A stretch of DNA of 64,000 bases from positions 93,394,295-93,458,294 of the forward strand of contig CM066327.1 in assembly GCA_033807775.1 (NCBI GenBank), written 5' to 3'. The notes beneath the pieces were generated by a model. That model saw only the letters and a list, made by a program, of their open reading frames with translations. It was not told the DNA's origin and ran no database searches. Below, in pieces: positions 12,366-22,869 of this stretch. Position 1 is the first letter of the stretch. Each line of letters opens with the position of its first letter. The position numbers and the translations under genes are program-made. Source of the DNA: Saussurea involucrata. Taxonomy: Eukaryota > Streptophyta > Magnoliopsida > Asterales > Asteraceae.

Positions 12366-12866
12366 GAAATATCGGAACCACTTGTAAATATTTTATTTCA
12401 GTTATTTGCTGCCTTTTTATTATTTTTAGTCTTTTTAATTCTGCATGGTAGTTTGTTTTAATGTGTGTAGGAGAGATTTTTATCTTTTGAAGGGAAAGTC
12501 AAGAAAAAGCTTCGCAGTGGGCAGATGCAAGTCCCTGCGTTCCCCACTTCCAATCTGACGGACGATAGGACAATTTTTGGGGGGCCCAAGGCTGACACAC
12601 ATCAACTTTTCTTACACAAGGTGTCACCTTTTTGCTTCCACATGTCCTATTGCCTTGTCCGAAGAAAAAAAACCATCATTTCTTTTCTTTTTCTCTCTCT
12701 CCCAACCGTTCCCTCCAATACCAAAAGAAAATCAAAACCTCTTCAATTCCAAAAACCACTTAACTACTAAAAACTACTTTCACTTCCAAATATTCAAAAT
12801 ACTTACCCTCTCTCCTTCTTCATTTCTCACGAACCATAACCGAAAAACCCTTCCCAAACCCTAACA
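12366..12866 (+). other. pol-ORF2 spacer of gypsy element
   Basis: Non-coding in the sense direction; short open frames here have no recognisable content. It holds one CGCAGTGGGC word near 12513 and C/T-rich stretches. Confidence 0.5.
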
Positions 12867-14804
12867 ATAGCTAGAACCAAAAGGCTAACCACCAACCCTG
12901 AGGCACCCACACGTCCGGCAGTCCGCCGTAGAATCGCCGAGAGCCACCCGCCGGAAACCATCACCGGCGATTTAAACGAACCGCCGCCGGTCTCCGGCGA
13001 AAATCCGATAGTCGCAGATATTCCAAACACAGGTTCGTCCAAGCAAGAGAGTCCAAGGTGTGTTTCTTCATCGAATGTTGCAGACTCCAGTTCTAGCCAC
13101 CTCGATGAAGAGGCATTGCAGGCCGAGGAAGAAGAAAGGAGATTGGAAGAGGAGTACAACCAAAGAATGGCCGCCATTCGAAAAAGAAAGGAAGAAGTCG
13201 AGAAAAGGCGGCGCGAGGAAGAGGAAAGGGTGCGAAAAGAGGAGGAATAAAGGAGATTGGAAGAAGCAAGGATTAAGACCGAAAAAGAAAGGAGATTCGA
13301 GGAAGAACGAAAACGAGCAGAGGCAGAAATATTCGATCAAGAAGAGAAGTTGAGAAGACAGGTTGAGGAAGAGTACCAACACCATTACAGCCAAATGGAC
13401 AATACCGTGGATATGGAAGCACTGCGGAAGGCTGCCCACAGTGAGAAGAACCCCATCATTCGGGCTATGAGGAAAAGAGGAATGGTCACCAGGTCTGGGG
13501 TGACCATGTCGCAGAAATCACCAACCAAAAATACGCGAAGACAATCATCAGGGAAAGGAAAGGGTCTCGAACCCTCTTTGAGTTCATCATCTATGGAAAT
13601 TGATGCCGAGACTAAACAAATGCCATCTGACAACCCACACCTGTCCACTGTGGGGACTGAACATGCCCCCAGTGGGGTGCCTAGGCAGTTCACCACTCCC
13701 TTAGTAGCAGCCCACTATGCTTTTATTTCAAATCAAAAGTTGAACTTAGAGAGGGGTTTCGACCCCGACTTTATAGAGGCCAACCCGTTTGTCAAAGATA
13801 GAATTTTAGTGCAAGATTGGTCGACATTGGCATCTGCCAATCGTCGAGCAAATGCCTCGTTGGTTCGGGAGTTTTACGCCGAGGCTTCCCAAAAGAAGGA
13901 CCACATTGTAAAAGTCCGGGGTCGAACCGTGAACTATACAGCAGATGAAATTAATCGGGTTCTAGGAAGGATTCCGGAAGCTTGTGACTTTTCACAGTTT
14001 CTGAAGAAAATGATCCCGGCAGACGAGGATCTTATTTTAAAAGAGATAGCAATTGAAGGAAAGCCATGGGATAGAGATGGCCAGAGGAAGTGTCTGCACA
14101 CTAGCTCCCTCACCACAGAGGCAGCTGTGTGGTTCCAATTTCTCCGTGCCTCTGTATCCCCAACATCACATGATACAACTCTTTCAATGCACAAGTGTGC
14201 CTTGTTATATTGCATCCTCACTAGGAAAAAGATCAATCTGGGGATTGTCATGCATGCTGCCATTCATCAAGCCCGCACTCGTAAAAAGGTAATCTTGCCA
14301 CTCTCTTGTTTAATCACTTCATTACTAATCGATGCTGGAGTACCCTCGGCTGCAGATGATCAGTGGCTCGTTTCCATGAGAAACATAAGTGTCCTAACCA
14401 TCAAGAAAATGGGGAGGACAATTGTCGGCCCTTCTAAAGAACATGCTCAGGAACAGCCCACTGTGATCATCGATGATGATCACATAGTGGGCAACACTGA
14501 TGATCCCACTGTGAGAAGAACTGGTACCCCACTGCGCCAGCCAACTGCAGGAACCGCAAGCACAAGCAACCCCCTGACAGCAATTATGCAAGCATTGACA
14601 TCTCTCACCTATCGTTTCGAACTAATGGAGGCCCAGCAGAAGCATGCCAACCGAGCCAATGAGTTGTTCTGGATGTATACTCGGGATCGTGATGCAGTTC
14701 TCAATCAGATGTACCAGGGTGCTGATCCCCTGCTCGCTGCACAGCTCCCCGAGTTTCTAGAAGGTATTTGCCCCTCATATGACAGTGAGGATGATTTCGA
14801 GTAG
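12867..14804 (+). pseudogene. Athila-type extra ORF (putative plant transposon protein domain), start codon lost
   Basis: The frame upstream of 13257 is open back through 12867. There ATA GCT AGA ACC AAA begins a segment resembling the MAR-type start of the homologous ORF in the second gypsy element (ATG at 41857), so the original ATG probably became ATA. A charged Glu/Arg/Lys-rich coiled-coil stretch (~13090-13380) is cut by TAA at 13248-13250. The 13700-14420 part matches the domain I know as the putative plant transposon protein (WSTLASANRRANASLVREFYAE, then VWFQFLRASVSPTSHD and GIVMHAAIHQA). Its function is not known to me. ORFs at this place in Athila elements have been called env-like, but I see no signal peptide or membrane segment here. 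It ends at TAG 14802. Confidence 0.8.
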
Positions 14805-15885
14805 GAGGATTCTGGCGACAGTTCACCGCATGCAACCCCGACCCATTGAATGGTTTGTTAAAACTTTGGTTTCCAGTCATGATGCTCCCAAAAACAATTT
14901 TAATTTCTGTTTGGTTTGATTTTATGCCTATGGCTAGGCTTTTGACACTATTTGCTGCTTTTACACTTTTGGTTAATGATGCATGGAAATCCTACTGCTG
15001 AGTAGGTGATTTTAGGTTACTAACGTATTTTCTTAGCTGAATGTTTGTTTGATCCCGTTTCCATTTCAAGGTACAACTTTCAGCCTCCGACTTAAAAGGT
15101 CACTTTTGTAAGTACAAATCTCAACTTGTCAACATGAAATGATATAGGCCGTTTTTCGCATCCAAACACGACTTTTTTTGCATCCCCAAAACACCTCGTT
15201 CATCCTTATTTCCATGTCACAGTGGGGACACTGTGTAATTTTAAGTTTGAGGTAGGAACTTCCAGAGTGACTTCCAGTCTTCTCACAGTGGGGACACTGT
15301 GAGGTCATAAGTTTTAGGTGGGTAAACCATACCCACCTCCAAAAAAAAACAAAAACAGAAGAAAAACGGAGTATCACTAACAAAATTGATGGTATGCCTT
15401 TTCTGGACCATCAAAGTGCTCACTCCCAGAAAAAGATGGTGTGCCTATTCTGGACCATCAGAATACCCACTTTCATGAAAAAATAAGCCATACCCAAATA
15501 AAGCCTGAAAGTGTACGTACTTACCCATGCAAAATACAAACCACTCACTTTTGGAAATAAAAATCTCAAAGTGAGATCGTCCGTCCATGTTTGGAATTTC
15601 GTGCCAAAACCCTTGGAAAAATATTCAAAGCCACAAACCTTTCGAACTCAAGAAAAGTCCTATTGATCAATTGTGAACAAGGGAAAGATTTCGTCAAGTA
15701 CAAAAGTGAAGCTTTGATTTTGGAACCGAAAGAAGTACCTGTGGAGGGAGATCAACATCCAGTCAGAGTGAGAAGTCAGTAAGTCCCTAAAAGCTCTTGT
15801 GCATTATTATATATATATATATATATATTATTTTATTTTCTTTCTTTTTATTACTTGGGGACAAGTAATGGTTTAAGTTTGAGGT
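14805..15885 (+). other. gypsy 3' untranslated region with polypurine tract
   Basis: There is no gene here. It holds two strong hairpin-forming words: CACAGTGGGGACACTGTG at 15218-15235 and the same word extended by AG at 15283-15302. It also has an imperfect duplication (GGTGTGCCTATTCTGGACC-like) around 15390-15460. The segment GGGGACAAGTAATGG followed by TAAGTTTGAGGT (about 15858-15885) is the Athila-style polypurine tract next to the 3' LTR. Confidence 0.7.
15808..15829. repeat. (TA)n microsatellite
   Basis: About 11 uninterrupted TA units in the gypsy 3' untranslated region. Confidence 0.85.
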
Positions 15886-17433
15886 TGTCATAACTCTATT
15901 TTTAGAGTTATTATTTCCTTGAATTTTCTATTTTATTTTGTCAATTTTAGCCATTCCGCTTCTAAAAACCCCCATTCTTGAAACAATTCTCGAAAATGAG
16001 CAAAAAGAGTGAACCATAGTCTTTAATAAATTATTTGGTGGAATTTGGGTGTTTTTCATGATTTATCCTGGAGTGACCACTATTGTGCCCACTCCGGTTT
16101 CCCACTATTCGAGCAGAGCAAGAAGACAAAAGAAACTAGTAGTTGGGATGCAACTATTCTGGAGTTTAGAAGGTTCAAGTGGCAGGAAAATATGGGCTGG
16201 AGAAGTACAAAGTAGTTTTCTTAAAGATGACAACAAGTACACCTTCTTGTACTTAGAGATTGACTTGGTGAAAGGTCTATTGGGTAAAAGGATTGTCCAA
16301 AGTGCTGAATTCTGTCATAATACTGCAGTCTTTACCCATTAGATAAACCCACCTCTTTGTGTAATACCCAACTCTTTCTCATAGTATATAAAGGAGCACT
16401 TGGGTGCCATTTATGACATGTTTGGCTTAGTCTTAAATTCTCTCAACAACTACATTAGTGTTAGTCTTTCATTTACTGCAGTAGCTAGCTTTAAAATTAT
16501 GTATCCTAAATTCTTAGTTTAATTGTAGTTCGAAGTACACAACGACAGGGACGACTTCTCGTTCCCCACTGTGAGTTCAATTCAAGTCACTTTCAGTTTA
16601 ATTATGTGCAACTTCTACTCTCTTGTTTTCTTTACTTTAATTATGGGCTAAACATCCTTTGGGATGTAGGAATGAGAAGTACCTGGATTTTATTAAAAAT
16701 GCTTGAGTAATCTTTATACTTAGAATATTTGTTGTTTTGGTCATTCATTCTCGATTTTTACCCAAGGATGCGAACAAGCCGATCACTTGCTAGGATCTAA
16801 AGTCTAGTTCTTAACTTAGAAATAAGTAGAACGTAGTGACACGAGCTTTTATGGTGCTAGGGGATTCGAAAGAATTCTTATGACACTTACGAAAGTGAGG
16901 TCGGCACAGTGAGCTAATCTCAACCCACTGGAGTAGTAGGCAAGCTAATTTGTGTATTAAAAACACTTAGAGTATTTGTCTCTACACATTCCATCGAGAC
17001 CTGAAAAGGTCCATTTTTGAGATTACCATTGACAAAACAGTAAATACTAAGAGTATAGGATTTTTATCTAACGGTGTGAGTATTTTGTAACCGGGCTTTT
17101 CTAGCGAAAATGCCCATCTCGAATACAAGGATCACTTTTAGACCAAGTATTTAGTATAAAATCTAACCTACATTCCTCCTTTTAAACCTTAGTAAAATCG
17201 TTAAAGTAGCTATTTCACCGAACAAACCAAAACATTGCTTCTTCTGTTTTTGAAACCTGTAAAAGGAGCTCATGAGAACCATAGTGTCTTGATTGCCCAG
17301 TCTCTGTGGATTCGATTCTGGTATTTTACCAACTATTACTTGCTGTGACGATCATAGTGGACAGTGTACACTTAAACTTCCCACTGTGGACAGTTTGCAA
17401 CCCACTGCGATTAAAACACATATTTCACACGTA
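15886..17433 (+). repeat. 3' LTR of first gypsy element
   Basis: It starts TGTCATAACTC directly after the polypurine tract and matches the 5' LTR until CACACGTA at 17433. The expected terminal ACA is not present, so the extreme end was probably lost when the adjoining sequence was joined. Confidence 0.85.
16385..16393 (+). promoter_or_regulatory. Candidate TATA box of gypsy LTR
   Basis: TATATAAAG lies about 500 bp into the LTR and just upstream of the part retained in the truncated 5' LTR. It is the best promoter candidate in the element. Confidence 0.45.
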
Positions 17434-18047
17434 GTCGATAGTGCACTATAGTCGCCAAACAAGGGCGAAAGTCCTTTTGTAACAGGTGTTTTGTGTACAA
17501 TAGATTACAATAATAGTAAAAACAAACTTAATCGTATGAAAAAGTCGTGCCTCGTGTGTAAATCGTATGAAATAAGCTGTTGCCGTGCGGTTCTAACTGT
17601 TGTCGTGCGAATGTTACTTTAGCGATATTTGTTCGAATGTTTCGTAGATCACTGTTGTGTTTGCGATGTGTAATAGCTTGGGAATTGATATCTTTTTCGA
17701 TTGTAGAGCAGGTCTTTATATAGCTTTCGTTGGTCATTAAATGTGTCTTGATGACTTGCTTCGTAACCGCTGTCGGGTCTTTAATGCCATTAATAGCTCG
17801 TCCGTTACTGGCCGTTGTACCATAAATGCTCGTGGACTTGCATTAATGAACAAAATAAACGGGTGTTGACTGTTAACGGTTAGTGTAATCGTACGGTCGT
17901 CTTAAGTCTCGGACGTCGGTCGTACGGAACATACGACCATCAGAAAAATGTACGACCAAGCGTTCGCCCGTAAATAACTTGTAAGACCTTATCTTAGTAC
18001 AAGAGCGGTCTTATGTAAATATTATTTGAGTTTTCTATCGTCGGTCA
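17434..18047 (-). mobile_element. Probable LTR remnant with GTCGTACG-type words
   Basis: On the minus strand, TGACCGACG (from 18047) to TATAGTGCA (17442) has TG/CA ends and a TATATAAAG-like box near 17709-17725. GTCGTACG, CGTACGAC and one-base variants recur (for example near 17890-17960 and 17525-17600). I find no primer site, coding frame or target duplication. It abuts the first gypsy LTR, so a solo or broken LTR is the most economical reading. Confidence 0.45.
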
Positions 18048-18069
18048 TGAGGTGTGATTTTTTACCCAA

Positions 18070-18440
18070 ACACCTTGCAAGGATGTTGTGGCAACTATAT
18101 GGAATATGGAAACAAATGGAATTGATGTTGATTTACCTGAGGATTATGTCGATCCTTCATATCGGCTATCAACATGGAAGAACATGTATAGTTTCATGAT
18201 TCAACCAACACATGGAAGAATTATGTGGCCTAAGTCAGGGTCTCCAATAACAATCACTGCACCAAAGCATCATACCCAAATAGGGAGGCCAAAGAAGAGA
18301 CGGAATAAGACAGTGGAAGAGATGACTCAACGGGGAAGCAAGATCACATTGGTTGGGAAGACTGTGACATGTGCGAAGTGCCAAAACAAGGTCATAATGC
18401 CAGAACATGTAAGGGACAGACAAATGGAAGTAATGTGTAG
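18070..18440 (+). pseudogene. MULE (Mutator-like) transposase, C-terminal fragment
   Basis: The sequence starts near CKDVVATIWNM, the end of the SWIM zinc-finger region of plant Mutator-like transposases. It continues YRLSTWKNMYSF and MWPKSG, then the basic GRPKKRRNK stretch. These are standard features of the MULE C-terminus, which helps the nuclear transposase bind terminal repeats. The final zinc knuckle begins CAKCQNK, then a single G appears to be missing near 18390. In the neighbouring frame the knuckle continues with HNARTC and ends at TAG 18438-18440. No other part of a MULE is present. Confidence 0.8.
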
Positions 18441-19425
18441 GCGATGAAGTTTGTTCTTAGATTTGCTTCTTTTGGATTATACTTTTAGATTTGCTTCTTT
18501 TGGATTATAATTTTGGATTATGTTTTTGGGAATTGTAGTTAAATCTTGGATTATGGTTTATGTATCTGTTTTACCGTCATAATTTCTATTTTAGTATCAC
18601 ATATTACTTTTGTAGTATCTTGAGTTGTTTCCAGATTACTTTTGTTCTATTTATTGAGTTGTTTCCAGATTACTTTTGTTCCCTTAACTCAGCAAAGGTT
18701 ACATCTAGAGGGTCTTAGAGTGTGTATATTGCACAAACTAAGATAAGATAAAGCTGTCATAGATCAATGAAAATTAAAACATGGGAATAATTGTCTTTGC
18801 CATAAAGATGAAAACTGCTTCAAACAGGATTTTTTAAATTAAACCCCTGTTGAGTAACTAACAAAAATAAAATAAGCAAATACATTTATGACTTAATTGA
18901 CATATTATTCCTACTCTGTGTTTGAGCAGTGGCACATACAGTAGTACCATGCTGCTCTCTCCTTTTCTTTTCAGTTGCTGCAACTGCAAGTGTAGCTTCC
19001 TAAAATAAAAAAAGACATATGTACAGTCAACTAACCATCATAGCTATCTGCAATATGTGTGTACATAAATACATCTAAGTTCTAACCAATGGAACAACAG
19101 TCAACCATTGATTTCTCTGACAAAAATAAAAAAATGTCAATTTGGAAGCCAACCGATATGCAAAATAAACCTGATGATGGAATATGCGATGGGAAGGGAA
19201 TAAACTTTATGATTTCTCCCAATCATAAAGTTTATTATGTTGCTTGTAATAACTATGCACGGTAAGGCTATGTTTGCCAAACTAATTGATAAACTAGTCA
19301 TGTATGGTTGTAAAAAAAATTAGTTGAAATGCTACTTGGAAGTAGCTTTTCAAAAAGTTAGGTTGTGGCTTTCCCAAATAGGGCTTTTCAATAAGCTCAA
19401 AATAAGGTGTAGCTTATTGTTGACA
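18441..19425. other. Spacer, possible exon on minus strand
   Basis: It is mostly A+T-rich, with an imperfect duplication of TTTAGATTTGCTTCTTTTGG near 18459-18508 and of the AGTTGTTTCCAGATTACTTTTG phrase near 18625-18680. On the minus strand, 18999 down to about 18888 reads like an exon after TTTATTTTAG (EATLAVAATEKKRREQHG), ending in a stop. It may belong to the same broken gene as the exons at 21308-21774. This is weak evidence. Confidence 0.3.
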
Positions 19426-19494
19426 AACATTGGCCTTTTTCTTTTTTTGAAAGAAGATTGAAACTTCATTAATGAACAAGATTACAGTTGGGGT

Positions 19495-21240
19495 TTACAT
19501 GATCAGATAAAAACTTGGAATGTTAAAAAGAGTAATACGGTTTGGCAAACTTTGGGCATTTCTAGCGATGGAGTGCGCCATATTATTTGCATGTCTTCGG
19601 GTGAAACTCACTTTGTATCCGCTCATTTGTGAAAGGAGGGATCTGCAACGATCAATTAGCGACCCAAACTCAGACAGGTCCTCCAAGTCCGTATTGATGG
19701 CGTCGGTCACTAGCTTCGCATCAGATTCGAAGACGACCCGTTGATGACCAAGGTCTACAATCCACTTGATTGCGTACCTAAGGGCCATTGCTTCGCATTC
19801 CTTAACAAGAGGGATGCCCTCGTCGATAGTAGCGCGGCACGCAATAATATTCCCGTGATGGTCACGCAGAACAACTACGGAGCCCCAATGATTGGATGGC
19901 GTAAAAGTGGCCGCATCGATATTACATTTCAGGTAACCCGTTGGAGGGGCGTGCCACATGTTGCAATCAACGGGGGGGGGGGGGGGGGGGGGGCTGGATT
20001 AAGTTTTCTATGACCCATATTATTAACCGAGAGCCAGTCCAGGCGAGTGTTTGTTGCTAAACGATTTGCCCAGCTTGGAAGTTTAAACGCCCCATTAATC
20101 AATGAGTCATTTCGGAGCTTCCAAATGCTCCAGCAGCTCACGAAAAAGGTATTTCGGAAGGTATCGTCGCTGTCACTTAAGCATGCCATAAAAAAGGAGG
20201 AGAAATCCTCCGAATCGTTGGCGATCAAATCAATACGATCCCACATATTGGCCCCTTTCCAAACCCTCACGGCTACCGGGCAACCGATGAAAAGATGCCA
20301 GTTGTTTTCTGGATTTGATCCGCAAAGGGCACAAAGACAATCGACGCTTATGCCTCGTTTTTGGAGGTTGACCCGGTGAGGAAGGACATCTTTGCCGAGT
20401 CTCCAAGAGAAACATCTAATTTTGTGGGGGATTTTTGCCTTCCAAATCCGATTCCACAAGATATTGGAGGGAGAGTTCGGAGTGGGTTGGGAAAGCTTCA
20501 TTAAGAATTTATAGCCACTTTTTACCGAGTACACACCGTTATGGTTGAAGTGCCAAATCAAACGGTCTCTTCCACCGAGGGGATTTGGTATTGTAAGAAT
20601 TTCTCCAACATCACGAGTGGAGAAAGAACGAATTAGTCGATCGTGATCCCAAGCTTTTGAATTATTAGAGAAAAGATGGCATACCCGTAGGTTCTCCTCT
20701 TCGGGGGTTGGTATGCTATCTACCCAAAAGTTTTGGTCGTCTCGAAGCCACGGGTCCTTCCAAACGGAGATGGATTCTCCATTTCCCACCCTCCACCTAA
20801 AACCCATTTTTAACTTCGTATGCGCACTCCAAATGCTTTTCCAAACGAAGCTTGGGTTGGATCCCAATTTGGCGTCGAAAAAATTTCCATTTGGAAAGTA
20901 TTTAGCCATGAAAACACGGCTAACCAAGGCATTTGGATGGGATAGGAGTCTCCATCCTTGTTTCCCAGCAAGGCGAGATTGAAAGCCGAAAAGTCACGAA
21001 CACCAAGGCCCCCCAAGGCTTGAGGCGTACAAAGCTTCTCCCAATTTGACCAATTTATAGTTCGTGAGCCGTCGTTTTTAGAACTCCACCAAAAGGAGTT
21101 GAGCATCCGTTGAATATCCTTCAAAAGGGTGGTTGGGAGCAAGAACACACTCATGTAAAAAACCGGAATAGCTTGGGCCGCCGCTTTGATAAGTGTGAGT
21201 CTCCCCGCGCTAGAAATCGGCTTATTTCGCCATTTTGCAA
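19495..21240 (-). pseudogene. LINE ORF2 fragment: RT end, zf-RVT, RNase H
   Basis: Read from 21240 downward. The RT C-terminal segment (RRLTLIKA-like, then SVFLLPTTLLKDIQRMLNSFWW and ALGGLGVRDFSAFN) is followed by a frameshift near 20960. The zinc-binding reverse-transcriptase domain follows (zf-RVT; WKSIWSAHTKLKMGFRWRVGNG and later CALCGSNPENNWHLFIGC). A proline codon run is next, then a plant-type RNase H (LKCNIDAATF, then FESDAKLVTDAI and RRHANNMAHSIAR) to a stop at 19495. The RNase H sits in a different frame from zf-RVT because of the C-run (19972-19993). Endonuclease and most of RT are absent, so this copy is dead on arrival. Confidence 0.88.
19972..19993. repeat. G22 homopolymer
   Basis: Twenty-two consecutive G on the plus strand, encoding a proline run in the LINE on the minus strand and coinciding with its frame change. 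Exact length may be unreliable in any assembly. Confidence 0.8.
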
Positions 21241-21307
21241 GACGTTGAACATTGGCCTTTATCTAAAAAACAATAAACAGGAAACTGTATTAGATTCAGA
21301 TACTAAC

Positions 21308-21774
21308 CAGGGGTATAAGACAATTCTATGCATTCAAGCAACATGTCCACAATCCCCATTGTATATGCAGGGTCTCCATTTCCTAACTTGAAGTCCCTCA
21401 CAGTGCTTAGCAGTTTTTTATCTGTATGAGATTATTTAATTGTATCAGAACCTTCAGATCGTAAATAATGTTTAAAAACCAAATATATTTGAGGAAATAG
21501 AATACCAGTTGATGCTTTCTTATGTACTTGGAGGTGCTACCGTTGTCATTAGCCATAAGAAGACCAAGTATCTGGATAATGGTGGATAATGGAATGAACG
21601 TACGACTAAAAAAAGATAGATTTAACAATCATGGCTACTATATTTATTCATGAGGTAACCTGCATTGCGTGTCTACGGAGCTGAATATTGTGCAACGGTG
21701 CAAGACCTTCCTTATATCTTGAAAATAAAATAAGAGATCCATTGGCAACCATCTTAAAGAGTAACTCGAGTGAC
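21308..21774 (-). pseudogene. Three exons of an unidentified plant gene
   Basis: Three minus-strand segments are bounded by plausible splice sites and read as conserved protein. 21774-21660, between GGCAG and GTTACC, contains LFKMVANGSLILFSRYKEGL and ends in IQLRRHAMQ. 21605-21506, between TTTTTTTAG and GTATTC, contains IQILGLLMANDNGSTSKYIR. 21421-21308, between ATACAG and GTTAGT, contains VRDFKLGNGDPAYTMGIVDM. The next downstream sequence is the LINE insertion. I do not firmly recognise the gene. The RDFKLGNGDPAYTMGIVDMLLE style faintly recalls plant BEACH-domain proteins, but this is memory only. Neither the start nor the end is visible, so I treat it as a gene fragment. Confidence 0.45.
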
Positions 21775-22727
21775 CTGCCTTCAATCAAATAAGAATCAAA
21801 TAAACATTAAGAAGTTCTCATTTTACACCAAAACCAACAGGAGGCATGCATAAATTTATTATATTAATCACTTCTACTCTTTCCAAGGTTGATTCACAAA
21901 GGACTTATGTAGTCAACGGATCTGAGGCTCCTAACAATTGTCACAAAGTATTCTTTTTCCAAGAAAACATTCTTGTTAAAGTGTATGTATGTCTGCTTCA
22001 TTGATCAAAATACTTTGTTTATTGAAATCATCATGCATCAACACTACATCCAAGTGAAATAAGTCTATGATATCATTCTAGCAATTGCAGAAGCAAACAT
22101 AGGAAATTCAACACACACAATTTGGGAAAATCATACAAAAAATCTCACTGTTTGCAATAATATGCTCAAACATCAACTCACATACTTCACTCTCATATTC
22201 ACATCACTACATCATTTCCTCCGATTTTAATCAAAATGGAAAAATGCCTAATCAAATTGGGAGTTCGACTGTTACCTGTGGAAATGTCGGTACAACGGTT
22301 TAGATACGCTTCTTCTTGACCAATCTCTCAAGTTCGACCATGGAGATAATTCACAGATTGTGTCGTTCGCTTATGAGGGATGATCGGTGCAAGTGTAGGA
22401 TTTAGAGGGACGATCGATGCAAGTAGGTTTAGGAGGCGAAGTCAGACGTGGTTGAGATCACGTTGAATGATTATGCTTCTATTAATTGACTGATTTACCC
22501 TTTCATTTAAAGGAGGGTTTGGATGATGGCTGCCGTTAACAAACGGTGTTAGACAATAGGGACTATTGGTGAAAGTAAATTGAAAAGTTAGGGACCATCA
22601 CCGTAGATAGTGTTCTTTAGGGACCAAATCCAAAATCTGGGTAAACCACAGGACCACTGGTGTAATTCACTCAATTAAGTATTTTATTAGGACCCTATAC
22701 AATTTAGAGTTTTAGACGTCCTATATG
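21775..22727. other. Spacer, no gene recognised
   Basis: A+T-rich. It includes generic plant repeat phrases (GGGACCAAATCCAAAATCTG near 22620). The three-exon fragment on the minus strand may have further exons here, but I could not support one. Confidence 0.4.
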
Positions 22728-22735
22728 TATAAAAA
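22728..22735 (+). promoter_or_regulatory. Candidate TATA box of LURP-one-related gene
   Basis: TATAAAAA lies 135 bp upstream of the ATG at 22870, a normal distance for a plant core promoter with a ~100-nt leader. Confidence 0.5.
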
Positions 22736-22869
22736 GCTAATTTTGTTATAGTGGATATATAATAAGAGAAATATGATCTGTACATAAAGTCGAAACATCG
22801 AATTCATCTCCCAGATAGACTTCAACTACAATAACTGGACTTGTTAGTTGTGAAATCAGGAAAGAGACG

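Larger units (their letters stand above)
5801..17433 (+). mobile_element. Athila-like Ty3/gypsy retrotransposon, degenerate, 5' LTR truncated
   Basis: The order is a truncated 5' LTR (5801-6845), primer site (6852), gag, pol (protease, reverse transcriptase, RNase H, integrase), an additional ORF, polypurine tract, and a full 3' LTR (15886-17433). The extra ORF downstream of integrase and the TGGCGCCGTTGCCGGGGA primer site fit the Athila group. I counted roughly 30 substitutions plus one 11-bp indel over the ~1.03 kb shared by the two LTRs (about 3%, by eye). Frameshifts and stops in every gene show it cannot encode its own proteins. Words of the type CCCACAGTGGG recur throughout. Confidence 0.9.
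19439..21247 (-). mobile_element. 5'-truncated LINE with 13-bp target duplication
   Basis: A minus-strand non-LTR retrotransposon. Its 3' end (left) has an A-rich tail, and the 5' end is truncated inside the reverse transcriptase, as expected for aborted target-primed reverse transcription. It is flanked by identical AACATTGGCCTTT copies at 19426-19438 and 21248-21260. Clean borders and identical duplications make this one insertion event. Confidence 0.9.

Noticed and set aside
15591..15782. Small ORF in the 3' region of the first gypsy
   Set aside because: 63 codons, no recognisable domain, inside an untranslated region rich in repeats.
16049..16342. 97-codon ORF inside the 3' LTR
   Set aside because: It lies in the U3 part of the LTR with no homologous counterpart in the truncated 5' LTR; no coding signal seen.
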